DNA from: an uncultured Calothrix sp. | GTDB lineage: Bacteria > Cyanobacteriota > Cyanobacteriia > Cyanobacteriales > Nostocaceae | DNA: 61,132 nucleotides | Assembly (NCBI GenBank): GCA_937973965.1 | Contig: CALJJQ010000076.1 | Coordinates: 1-61,132 of the forward strand | Direction: 5' to 3' | Shown: piece after piece, positions 18,177 through 27,600 of the stretch | Numbering within the stretch: position 1 is the stretch's first letter | Layout: each line of letters starts with the position of its first letter | Translations under genes and position numbers: made by a program | The notes under the pieces: model-generated | What the model was told of the DNA's origin: nothing | What the model saw: the letters and a program-made list of their open reading frames with translations, nothing else | Databases searched by the model: none

Positions 18177-19463
18177 CTAATTAAATTTGCTCTCCATATT
18201 CAATTTTTGAGGTGATAATAATTGTCTATCCTGTAATTGTAATGCAATTCTTTTACCTGTACACCAACCGTAATATCCATAGGTTACGGATGCGCCTAAA
18301 ATTTTTTCAAACCCCACAAAATAAAGTGTAGAGTCAACGACTGATTGACACTTACCATCCGTTTTTGGTAGTAATCTATCGTCGAGATTTAAATATAATT
18401 CAGACTGTCTCAATATTTTATTAATACCAGGATGAAAACCAGTTCCTAAAATAATTGCATCATAATCCTTTGATTCCCCATTGCTGAAAATCACACCAGT
18501 TTTTGTTAATTGCTGAATATCACTAGCAATAACTTGAATATTTCCTTGCTTAATGTGTTTAACAGTACCTCTATCCACCCATGCTACACGACCATAATTA
18601 ACCTCCATATCGATAGCTCCCCTATCTTCTGGGTAAATAGAGTAAGCACTCAAATCTAAAGCAAAATGGCGAACAAATTTATCATACTCATTAATTTCTA
18701 TTTGCAATTCTTCAGGAGTAAAATCAATAGCTTTCTCCATTGCTGCGATTTTAGTATCTACTGTATTTTCATGAAATAAACTTTTAAAATATGACCTAAT
18801 TTGCCATAACCAATATTGTAGCGATCGCAATCTGGGATAAAGGGGAAATACCCAGCGTTTACCACGAATTAACATATCAACACTAGCAGCACCATGTTGG
18901 TATAAATCTAGTGCTATTTCTGCGGATGAATTTCCTGAACCCAAAACTAAAATTTTCTTATTTTTATAAGGAATACCATTTTTATATATACTACTGTGAA
19001 TAATCTCACCAGTAAAATCTTCTTCTCCCATAAAGCTGGGGACGATAGGTTGATTAGTTAACCCAGTACAGATAACCAATACTTTACATTTCAGGATATC
19101 TTTATTTGTTTGTATCTGCCAGTAATTATCTATTTGATGATTAATTTTGTTGATATTTTGCACCTCTTCACTAAAACGGATATGTGAATAAACTTGAAAA
19201 TGATGGGCATATTCTGTTAAATAATCGACAATTTCATCTTTAGTTTTAAATGTGGAATATTTTTGCTTACCTGCAAAAAAAGGCAAAGTGAAATAAGGAT
19301 TTTGAGTAACTAATCTTTCGTAAGCATTTTTCCAAATTCTGGCAACAGTTTTACCTTTCTCAATAATCACAAAATTATCAATTCCGAATTTTTTTAAACT
19401 TGCAGCTACAGTGATACCGCAAAAACCAGCCCCAATAATAATAACATCTAGTTCAGCATTCAT
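18177..19463 (-). CDS. Flavin-containing monooxygenase-like FAD/NAD(P) oxidoreductase
   Basis: About 428 residues; numbering here is from the GTG at 19472. An FAD Rossmann motif GAGFCG (14-19) opens the protein. The FMO fingerprint FxGxxxHxxxY is exact (FTGEIIHSSIY, 153-163), and a second nucleotide-binding motif GSGNSSAE (178-185) follows. Expected reaction: NADPH- and O2-dependent oxygenation of a soft nucleophile, or hydroxylation; substrate unknown. It is divergent from the NRPS-linked ABC exporter at 19.9 kb, so it may tailor that product or act independently. ATG 19463 and GTG 19472 are both possible. It carries the promoter type shared with the lipoprotein, the AAA-WD40 gene and the 856-residue gene. 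Confidence 0.87.
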   Translation of the reverse strand: MNAELDVIIIGAGFCGITVAASLKKFGIDNFVIIEKGKTVARIWKNAYERLVTQNPYFTLPFFAGKQKYSTFKTKDEIVDYLTEYAHHFQVYSHIRFSEEVQNINKINHQIDNYWQIQTNKDILKCKVLVICTGLTNQPIVPSFMGEEDFTGEIIHSSIYKNGIPYKNKKILVLGSGNSSAEIALDLYQHGAASVDMLIRGKRWVFPLYPRLRSLQYWLWQIRSYFKSLFHENTVDTKIAAMEKAIDFTPEELQIEINEYDKFVRHFALDLSAYSIYPEDRGAIDMEVNYGRVAWVDRGTVKHIKQGNIQVIASDIQQLTKTGVIFSNGESKDYDAIILGTGFHPGINKILRQSELYLNLDDRLLPKTDGKCQSVVDSTLYFVGFEKILGASVTYGYYGWCTGKRIALQLQDRQLLSPQKLNMESKFN

Positions 19464-19500
19464 AATATTCACTTGAATTGCAAATATATATATCTTTTAT

Positions 19501-19556
19501 CTTTATAAAATCTTAAATTTCAACAGTCAATATAGATTAGTTAAGGTATTTAAGCT
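19501..19556 (-). promoter_or_regulatory. Promoter of the FMO-like gene, shared-motif type
   Basis: Minus-strand reading: GCTTAAATAC, CTTAACTAAT, CTATATTGAC, then 18 bases and TATAAAG (19507-19501). Here the -35 is a near-consensus TTGAC(T), which shows how the block should be read in the other copies, where it is TCGAC. Confidence 0.72.
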
Positions 19557-19862
19557 CAACATCTCTTAAATAAACACTCAAGTTTTAACCTAGAACGGTC
19601 AAATTAACTTGAGAGGCAAATTAAAGGCTTAATTAAGTTAATCAAAAATAAAATATAAAACAAGTTTTCTACCTTTGAAAGATGCCTCTAGTGAGTTTTA
19701 CCACACTAGGTTTTAACTACATGTGTTACGCGGTGCTGTTTCCGTAAGGCGAAAACCCATCCTAAATTTTTCGTTCCAACTAATTACTGAACTTTTCTAT
19801 ATTGACCAGAAAACCATTAATATCTATATGTAACAATATCCATCTTCATCCAAGGGTTGACT
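19557..19862. other. Intergenic region upstream of the peptide cluster
   Basis: AT-rich leader before the ABC exporter gene. It contains CTTAATTAAGTTAATC near 19629-19644 followed by a TATAAAA at 19657-19663, possibly the promoter of the cluster, and a degenerate copy of the TAGGATG-type repeat near 19722-19765. The relation of this CTTAA region to the shared promoter block is only suggestive. Confidence 0.4.
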
Positions 19863-21473
19863 ATGAATTTGATTAACTTATTACTGCGCTATTCTTGGAA
19901 AATTATAGTTATCTCAGCCTTACTTGGTTTATTAAGCGGATTGAGTACGGCCGGATTACTTATTCTTGTCAATGCTCAAATTAACAATTATCCATTAATT
20001 AATCAACTTGTCTGGAGTTTTATTGGACTTTGTATTCTCAGATTGATTACTAATATAACTTCTAAATATTTATTAATTATTCTCGCAGAAAAAGCAATTC
20101 TCGAATTACGGCTTATACTAAGTGAGAGTATTTTATCTGCTCCACTATATCATTTAGAAAAATTAGGTCAACATAGAATTTTAGCCACACTAACCGATGA
20201 TGTTTTATCCATTTCTCGTACAGTTTATGTGATTCCAACATTATGTATTGATATTGCAATTGTAGTCAGTTGTCTTGGTTATTTACTTTGGTTATCACCA
20301 ACCATATTTTTCATAATTATCATTACTTTATTTATAGGAATAATCAGTTATCAAAAAATATCAGCTAAAGCCACATCATTTTTTACCTTAGCTCGTTTGC
20401 AAGAAGATAAATTATTTAACCATTTTCGTAGTATTACAGAGGGAACAAAAGAGCTTAAGCTTCATTATCAGCGACAACAAGCCTTTATCAAACAAGAATT
20501 AAAACAAACAGCACAATCATATCAACATCAAAATATAGCGGGTTTGACAATATTTACTGTTGCTGCTGGTTGGGGAAATATCTTATTTTTTGTAGTGATT
20601 GGACTGATAATTTTTGCTGTACCTATTTTTCAAACTATCCCCACGCATATTTTGTCTGGATATGTGTTAACTATTCTCTATCTACTTTCACCTTTAGACT
20701 ATATTATGAGTGCTATTCCTACTTTTAGTAAAGCTACTGTTGCATTAAATAAAATTGATTCTCTCAAGCTGTCATTATCCAATCAATATGATAGGAATAA
20801 TTTCATATATTTGCAAGAAGTAGAGAATTATTGTCAACATCTAGAACTTATAGGTGTAACTCATACTTATTATCAGCAGGATGAAGATACAGCTTTTACT
20901 CTTGGTGCTATCGATTTTACTATTTCGGGTGGTGAAATAGTTTTTATCATCGGTGGAAACGGTAGTGGTAAGTCTACTCTGATTAAACTCATAACTGGTT
21001 TATATATTCCTGAAAGCGGAAAAATATATCTGAATGGTAAATTAGTGAGTCAGGAAAATAAAGATTGGTTTCGTCAGCATTTTTCTGTAGTATTTTATGA
21101 TTTTTATTTATTTGATAATCTTTTAAATATTGGTAAAAATATTCATGAAAAGCAAGTACGTGATTATTTAATAAAGTTGCAACTAGATAAAAAAGTTAGA
21201 ATCAAAGATGGTATAGTTTCTACAACATTATTATCTCAAGGACAGCGAAAACGCCTAGCCTTATTAACAGCTTATCTAGAAGATAGAGCGATTTATGTAT
21301 TTGATGAATGGGCTTGTGACCAAGACCCAATCTTTAAGAAAATTTTTTATACTCAATTATTACCGGAATTAAAGAGTAAAGGCAAAGCTATAATTGTCGT
21401 GACTCATGACGACCAATATTTCCATCTATCAGATAGGATTGTGAAACTAGATTATGGTAAGATAGAAAATTAA
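19863..21473 (+). CDS. Cyclic-peptide export ABC transporter (SyrD/PvdE type)
   Basis: About 536 residues, a fused permease-ATPase half-transporter. Five or six membrane helices occupy the first about 300 residues. The ATPase domain follows with Walker A GGNGSGKST (366-374, counted from the in-frame TTG at 19857), a signature motif LSQGQ (459-463), and a Walker B ending FDEWACDQDP. The DEW-x-x-DQDP form instead of DEP is characteristic of the SyrD/PvdE peptide-siderophore exporters. ATG 19863 is preferred over TTG 19857 because an AAGGG Shine-Dalgarno lies 7-11 nt before it. It heads a plus-strand cluster with two NRPS genes and an MFS exporter, so it very probably exports the peptide product or its precursor. 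Confidence 0.9.
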   Translation: MNLINLLLRYSWKIIVISALLGLLSGLSTAGLLILVNAQINNYPLINQLVWSFIGLCILRLITNITSKYLLIILAEKAILELRLILSESILSAPLYHLEKLGQHRILATLTDDVLSISRTVYVIPTLCIDIAIVVSCLGYLLWLSPTIFFIIIITLFIGIISYQKISAKATSFFTLARLQEDKLFNHFRSITEGTKELKLHYQRQQAFIKQELKQTAQSYQHQNIAGLTIFTVAAGWGNILFFVVIGLIIFAVPIFQTIPTHILSGYVLTILYLLSPLDYIMSAIPTFSKATVALNKIDSLKLSLSNQYDRNNFIYLQEVENYCQHLELIGVTHTYYQQDEDTAFTLGAIDFTISGGEIVFIIGGNGSGKSTLIKLITGLYIPESGKIYLNGKLVSQENKDWFRQHFSVVFYDFYLFDNLLNIGKNIHEKQVRDYLIKLQLDKKVRIKDGIVSTTLLSQGQRKRLALLTAYLEDRAIYVFDEWACDQDPIFKKIFYTQLLPELKSKGKAIIVVTHDDQYFHLSDRIVKLDYGKIEN

Positions 21474-21546
21474 TCTGACAGAACTCTTTCCCTCCTATAA
21501 CTATATAGACTTGGAAGTCATTTTTTGAGGGTGAATAAGCTAGTCT

Positions 21547-21685
21547 CTGTAGCAATTATTTGACCATCAGGACTAATCTTGACAGCGATAATTCCATCTT
21601 CATGTCCCCGCAATGTTTTTAATTGTTTACCTTGTCGGTTCCATCTTCGCTACCAGTGACAATCATTTGATTATCTGGACTGAAA
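21547..21685 (-). pseudogene. Fragment copied from the AAA-WD40 gene at 30.2 kb
   Basis: This 139-bp stretch is identical to 30618-30772 (WD40 repeats 11-12 of the gene at 30205-33810), in the same orientation, except for a 16-bp deletion between two GGTTCCAT repeats at the position of 30705-30720. The deletion breaks the frame, so it codes for nothing. The identity means the copy is recent. It lies directly before the truncated NRPS gene and probably marks the rearrangement that removed the NRPS 5' end. Confidence 0.88.
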
Positions 21686-21718
21686 ACCAAATCAATTACA
21701 ATTACTCTTTCAGGAGTA

Positions 21719-24592
21719 TTGGCTGGCGCTCATTTAAAAGGACCAGATAAATTAGTTGATTTGCTAGTGACAGGTAAAGATGAAATTTCTGATCACAGTA
21801 CAAACAACATCTTATCCAATGTTCAACCAAACAACCTGGGGTATGTAATTTACACCTCCGGTTCCACCGGAAAACCCAAAGGAGTATTAGTTACCCATCA
21901 AAACCTAGTTAATCATAGCAGTGCGATCACGCAAAAATTCCATCTCACATCCTCAGACAAAGTTCTGCAATTTGCAGCTTTAAGTTTTGATGTTGCAATT
22001 GAAGAAATCTTCCCTTCTTGGTTAAGTGGTGCAATAGTAGTACTACGTCCCCAGGAAATGTTTGCGACTTTCACAGATTTCCTGGAATTGATTAAATCAC
22101 AAGGTTTAACGGTATTAAATTTACCTGCTGCATTTTGGCATGAATGGGTTTTGGATTTATCCCAATCGGAATATTTTCTCCCCAACTGTTTACGGTTGGT
22201 GGTTGTCGGTAGCGAACAAGTGAGATGGGAAAAAGTTGCACTGTGGCAGAAATACGTAGGTCACCATATCAAATTACTCAATGCTTATGGACCGACGGAA
22301 GCGACAATTACAGCGACAATTTATGAACCGGATTTGCGAAATGCAGAAAATCAAACTGGGGGTGTTCCGATTGGTTGTCCAATTGCTAATACCCAAATTT
22401 ATATTTTAGACAAGAATTTACAACCAGTACCTCTAGGTGTTGTCGGTGAGTTGTATATCGGTGGTAATGGTGTTGCGAGGGGTTATTTAAATCGTCCCGA
22501 ATTAACCCAACAAAAATTCATTGATAATCCTTTTGGTAATTCTAAATTATACAAAACTGGGGATTTAGGACGTTATTTAGCAGATGGAAATATTGAATTT
22601 ATTGGACGGATTGATAATCAAGTTAAAATTCGTGGTTTCCGAATTGAATTAGGAGAAATTGAATCTGTTCTCCATACCCATTCCCAAGTTAAACAAGCAA
22701 TAGTAATTGCAAGAGAAGATAATCCGAATCAGAAACGATTAGTTGCTTATATAGTTGCTGATTCCCATACTCTTGATACTCAACAATTGCACTTGGAATT
22801 GCAGCAGAAATTACCAAATTATATGGTTCCTAGTGGATTTGTCGTTCTCGATGCATTTCCCTTAACTCCTAATGGAAAAGTCGATTATAAAGCATTACCA
22901 TTACCGGATAAAAACACAGAAATAGAATTAACTTCACCGACCACATCCACCCAAGAAATACTAGCCAAAATCTGGGCAGAATTACTAGGCTTAGAACAGG
23001 TAAGTATTTATGATAATTTCTTTGAATTAGGAGGAGATTCTATCCTCAGTATTCAGGTAGTAACTCGTGCAAACGTAGCAGGTTTGCTACTCACTCCCAA
23101 ACAACTATTTAAACACCAAACCATTGCCGAATTATCCACTGTAGTGACCACAAATACTACGGTAATAGCAGAACAAGGTGTAGTTACAGGCACATTACCC
23201 TTAACACCTATTCAGCATTGGTTTTTTGAACAGGATTTCCCAAATCCTTCTCACTATAACCAATCTGTGATGTTAGAGGTATCAGCAGATTTGAAATCGG
23301 AACTCTTAGAACAAGTTTTGCAGCAACTATTAATACATCATGATGCCCTACGTCTACAGTTTACAACAGATGGAAATAATGTTGAGCAATTTAACACTGA
23401 ATATGAGGAAAAACAGGTTTTAAATTGGGTCGATATATCAGTATTATCTCCCAAAGAACAACAATCAGTTATCGAATCTACTGCTAATCAAATCCAAACT
23501 CAACTCAATTTATCAACAGCTTCTTTATTGCAAGCAGTACAATTTTATTTTGGTAATAATCAACCTGGACGTTTGTTACTTGTCATCCACCATTTAGCAG
23601 TTGATGGTGTTTCTTGGCGAATTTTACTAGAAGATTTATTTACAGCTTATGAGCAACTTAGTCATAATTCTGTAATTCAATTACCAGCAAAAACAACTTC
23701 TTTCCGAGATTGGTCAAATCGATTAAATGAATATGCTTATAACCCAAGTTTAGCTACTGAGTTAGATTACTGGTTAACCCAATCTGCGATAAATATTCCA
23801 CCTTTACCAGTGGATTACATTGCTGACAAACAGAAGAATACAATAGCTTCAACAGCACAAGTATCAGTTAGTTTAAATCCAGAGAAAACCCAAGCATTAC
23901 TACAAGATGTACCAGCTACCTACAACACCCAAATTAATGATATCTTGCTCACTGCTTTGATGGAAACTTTTGCTGATTGGACTGGTGATAATTCTTTGTT
24001 AATTGATTTGGAAGGTCATGGGAGAGAAGAATTATTTGAAAATGTAAATTTATCCCGGACAGTTGGCTGGTTTACATCTATTTTTCCAGTGAAATTACAA
24101 CTTAATCATCATCTTCAAGGAGAAGCACTCAAATCAATTAAAGAACAATTACGACAGATTCCTCATCGTGGTATTGGTTACGGTATATTGCGATATTTGA
24201 GTCAGAATCAGCAACTAAAATCTCTTCCTCCAGCACAAATAATTTTTAACTACTTGGGACAGTTGGATACAATTCGTTCATCATCAATGTTATTAGGATT
24301 TGCAAAGGAATCTACTGGAATTAACTATTGTCCCCAAGGATATCGTAGTCATTTACTGGAAATAGATGGTTGTGTCGTGGATGGACAATTGCAATTAAAT
24401 TGGACCTATAGCAGTAATTTTCATCATCAACATACGATTGAAAATTTAGCTTCCATGTTTATCAAATATTTGGAATCTTTGATTGAACACTGTGTTGATG
24501 TAGAAGTTGGTAGCTACACTCCTTCTGATTTCCCTGAAGCTGGTTTAAATCAACATGAATTAGAGGAGTTACTTGAGAAGTTGTCTGTTTGA
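21719..24592 (+). CDS. NRPS, truncated adenylation-thiolation-epimerisation (A-T-E) protein
   Basis: 957 residues read from an in-frame TTG. The adenylation domain begins only at about its A3 core (VIYTSGSTGKPKG): A1, A2 and about 120 preceding residues are missing. A4-A10 are present, with a GPTE motif and the A10 lysine in PNGKVDYK. A thiolation domain follows (FELGGDS, phosphopantetheine Ser441). Then comes an epimerisation domain with HHLAVDG (624-630), an EGHGRE motif and a NYLG stretch. The pocket reads roughly D-V-E-N-V-V-A-I-T-K, which I cannot match to a known amino acid. As A-T-E followed by C-A-T-TE, it resembles a GrsA-type starter making a D-amino acid. No ribosome-binding site fits the TTG. 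It is most likely a 5'-truncated, probably inactive gene. Confidence 0.85.
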   Translation: MAGAHLKGPDKLVDLLVTGKDEISDHSTNNILSNVQPNNLGYVIYTSGSTGKPKGVLVTHQNLVNHSSAITQKFHLTSSDKVLQFAALSFDVAIEEIFPSWLSGAIVVLRPQEMFATFTDFLELIKSQGLTVLNLPAAFWHEWVLDLSQSEYFLPNCLRLVVVGSEQVRWEKVALWQKYVGHHIKLLNAYGPTEATITATIYEPDLRNAENQTGGVPIGCPIANTQIYILDKNLQPVPLGVVGELYIGGNGVARGYLNRPELTQQKFIDNPFGNSKLYKTGDLGRYLADGNIEFIGRIDNQVKIRGFRIELGEIESVLHTHSQVKQAIVIAREDNPNQKRLVAYIVADSHTLDTQQLHLELQQKLPNYMVPSGFVVLDAFPLTPNGKVDYKALPLPDKNTEIELTSPTTSTQEILAKIWAELLGLEQVSIYDNFFELGGDSILSIQVVTRANVAGLLLTPKQLFKHQTIAELSTVVTTNTTVIAEQGVVTGTLPLTPIQHWFFEQDFPNPSHYNQSVMLEVSADLKSELLEQVLQQLLIHHDALRLQFTTDGNNVEQFNTEYEEKQVLNWVDISVLSPKEQQSVIESTANQIQTQLNLSTASLLQAVQFYFGNNQPGRLLLVIHHLAVDGVSWRILLEDLFTAYEQLSHNSVIQLPAKTTSFRDWSNRLNEYAYNPSLATELDYWLTQSAINIPPLPVDYIADKQKNTIASTAQVSVSLNPEKTQALLQDVPATYNTQINDILLTALMETFADWTGDNSLLIDLEGHGREELFENVNLSRTVGWFTSIFPVKLQLNHHLQGEALKSIKEQLRQIPHRGIGYGILRYLSQNQQLKSLPPAQIIFNYLGQLDTIRSSSMLLGFAKESTGINYCPQGYRSHLLEIDGCVVDGQLQLNWTYSSNFHHQHTIENLASMFIKYLESLIEHCVDVEVGSYTPSDFPEAGLNQHELEELLEKLSV

Positions 24593-24660
24593 ATATTGAG
24601 AGTTGTTTAACCCAGAGTATCGCTAAGTTACACAAATATTTAGTCAACAAGGTGAGAATT

Positions 24661-27600
24661 ATGAGCAAACAAAATAAAAATATCGAGTCAATTTATCCCC
24701 TTTCTCCGATGCAACAAGGTATGTTATTTCATACTCTTTATGCACCCGAGTCTGGTATTTATATAGAACAATTAAGTTGCACTTTAACTGGAAATTTAGA
24801 TATTACAGCATTTGCACAAGCTTGGCAAAAAATTGTTGACAGACATCCAATTTTACGAACCCTGTTTGTTTGGGAACATGGAAAACAACCTCTGCAAATA
24901 GTGTCTAAATCAGTGAAATTACCTTGGATATTTGACGATTGGCAAAATTTCTCGGAAATTGAACAGCAACAACGTTTACAAAACCTATTGAAAATAGAGC
25001 GATCGCAAGGTTTTGTCCTTGACAAAGCTCCCTTAATGCGCTGTACCTTAATTAAGTTACAAGCTGATACCTATGAATTTATTTGGAGTCATCATCATGT
25101 ACTGATGGATGGTTGGTGTTTACCGATTATCCTTAAGGAGGTTTTTGCAATTTATGAAGCAAAGATAAACAGTAATAATTTAAACTTACCATCACCGCGT
25201 CCTTACAAGGATTATATTCTTTGGCAACAACAGCAAGATTTTTTACAAGCAGAACTTTTTTGGCGGCAAAAACTCCAGAATTTTCACGCTCCGACACCTT
25301 TACCTACAGATAAAAACTCTCAAGAACAGTCAATCTACAAAGAGCAATATCTACAATTATCTCCTGAGTTGACAGCAAATTTAAAATCCTTAGCAGGGGA
25401 AAATCATTTGACCCTCAACACAATTTTACAAGGTGCTTGGGGATTAATGTTGAGTCGTTATAGTGGTGAGAAAGATGTAATTTTTGGTACTACTGTTTCC
25501 GGTCGTCCCACTACTTTAGCGGGAGTTGAATCAATGGTGGGTTTATTTATTAATACTTTACCAGTACGGATAAAAATACCAGAAGAAAGTGAATTATTAC
25601 CGTGGTTAAAAGGGTTACAAACACAACAAGTAGAACAAGAGGAATATTCCTATACTCCACTAGTTGATATTCAGGGATGGAGTGAAGTACCTCGTGACAT
25701 ACCTTTGTTTGAGAGTTTGGTAGTTTTTGAAAATTATCCATTAAATGGTTTGTTAAAGACAGATAATGATAGCATTCAAGTTACTAATATTCGTAACTTT
25801 GAGCAAACTAATTATCCCCTCACATTAGTAGCTGAACCTGGAGAAAGATTATCTGTAGGAATTAGCTATGATACGAACCATTTTACGGATGATGCTATTA
25901 AAAGAATGTTAGGAAATCTGCAAGTTTTGTTGCAAGGAATGACCGAAAACCCTCAGCAAAAATTAGATGAAATTTCATTACTAACAGCAGATGAAAAATA
26001 TCAATTATTAGTGGAATGGAATGATACTCAAACTGAATATCCTCAAAATAAATGTATCCATGAATTATTTGAGGAGCAAGTTGCAAAAACACCAAATGCA
26101 GTAGCAGTAGTATTTGAAAATCAACAATTAACTTACCAAGAATTAAATAACCGTGCAAATCAACTAGCACACCACCTGCAAACATTAGGAGTAAAACCAG
26201 AAGTATTAGTAGGAATTTGTCTAAATCGTTCCCTAGAAATGATGGTAGGACTGTTAGCAATTCTCAAAGCAGGTGGTGCTTATGTACCCCTTGATCCGAC
26301 CTATCCTTCAGAACGTTTGGATTATATGCTAACGGATTCCCAATTACCCATTCTATTAACTCAAAACCAACTTTTAGCAAAACTTCCTCAACACCAAGCA
26401 CAAACAATTTGTTTAGATCAAGATTGGGAAAAATTTGTGGATTACTCTGAAGATAATCCCAATAGTCAAGTACAACCCAACAACTTAGCTTACATCATTT
26501 ATACCTCTGGTTCCACAGGTAAACCCAAAGGAACAATGATTATCCACAGTGGGATGGTAAACTATCTAAGTTGGTGTACAAAAGCCTATAATGTCGCTAC
26601 TGGAGAAGGTTCTACCGTCAACTCTTCCATTGGTTTTGACGCTACTATTACCAGTTTATTTTCTCCCCTATTGGTAGGATGCAAAGTAGTCCTTTTACCA
26701 GAAGAGAATGAAATAGAAGAACTCAAACAAGCTTTGTGTTCTGGAACTAAATTTAGTTTAGTCAAAATAACTCCCGCTCATTTGGAAATGCTCAGTCATT
26801 TATTGGCTAATCAAGAGGTAAATATTCAAGTCCAAGCATTTATTATTGGTGGAGAAGCTCTATCAGAAAAAGTCACTAATTTTTGGCGAAAAAAAGCACC
26901 ATTAACTAAACTAATTAACGAATATGGTCCCACAGAAACCGTAGTTGGATGCTGTATTTACGAAGTTGAAAAACAAAGCTTTCCTGGAGGAAATATTCCT
27001 ATTGGTCGTCCCATCGCTAACACTGAGTTATACATTTTAGATAGCCAATTACAACCAGTTCCCATTGGTGTTATCGGTGAATTGTATATCGGTGGTGCTG
27101 GTGTTGCGAGGGGTTATTTAAATCGTCCCGAATTAACCCAAGAAAGATTTATTGATAATCCATTTAATCATATTGTAGAGACGTTATATATAAAGTCTCC
27201 ATCTATAACATCTCCATCGATAACGTCTCCCAAATTATACAAAACGGGTGACTTAGCGCGTTATTTAGCAGATGGGAATATTGAGTATCTGGGACGCATT
27301 GATCATCAAGTTAAAATTCGTGGTTTCCGAATTGAACTGGGAGAAATTGAAGCCCTAATTGTCCAACATCCCAGTGTAGCTTCTGCAACAGTAATCGTCC
27401 GTGAAGATGAACCGGGAAATAAAAATTTAGTTGCTTATATTGTTTCTGAAAAATCAGATACTTTTCACAGTAATAAACTACATCAATTTCTCCAACAAAA
27501 ATTACCTCATTACATGATTCCATCTGCTTTTGTGCAGCTAGAAAATCTTCCCCTCACTCCAAATGGAAAAGTAGATCGCAAAGCATTACCCACACCAGAA

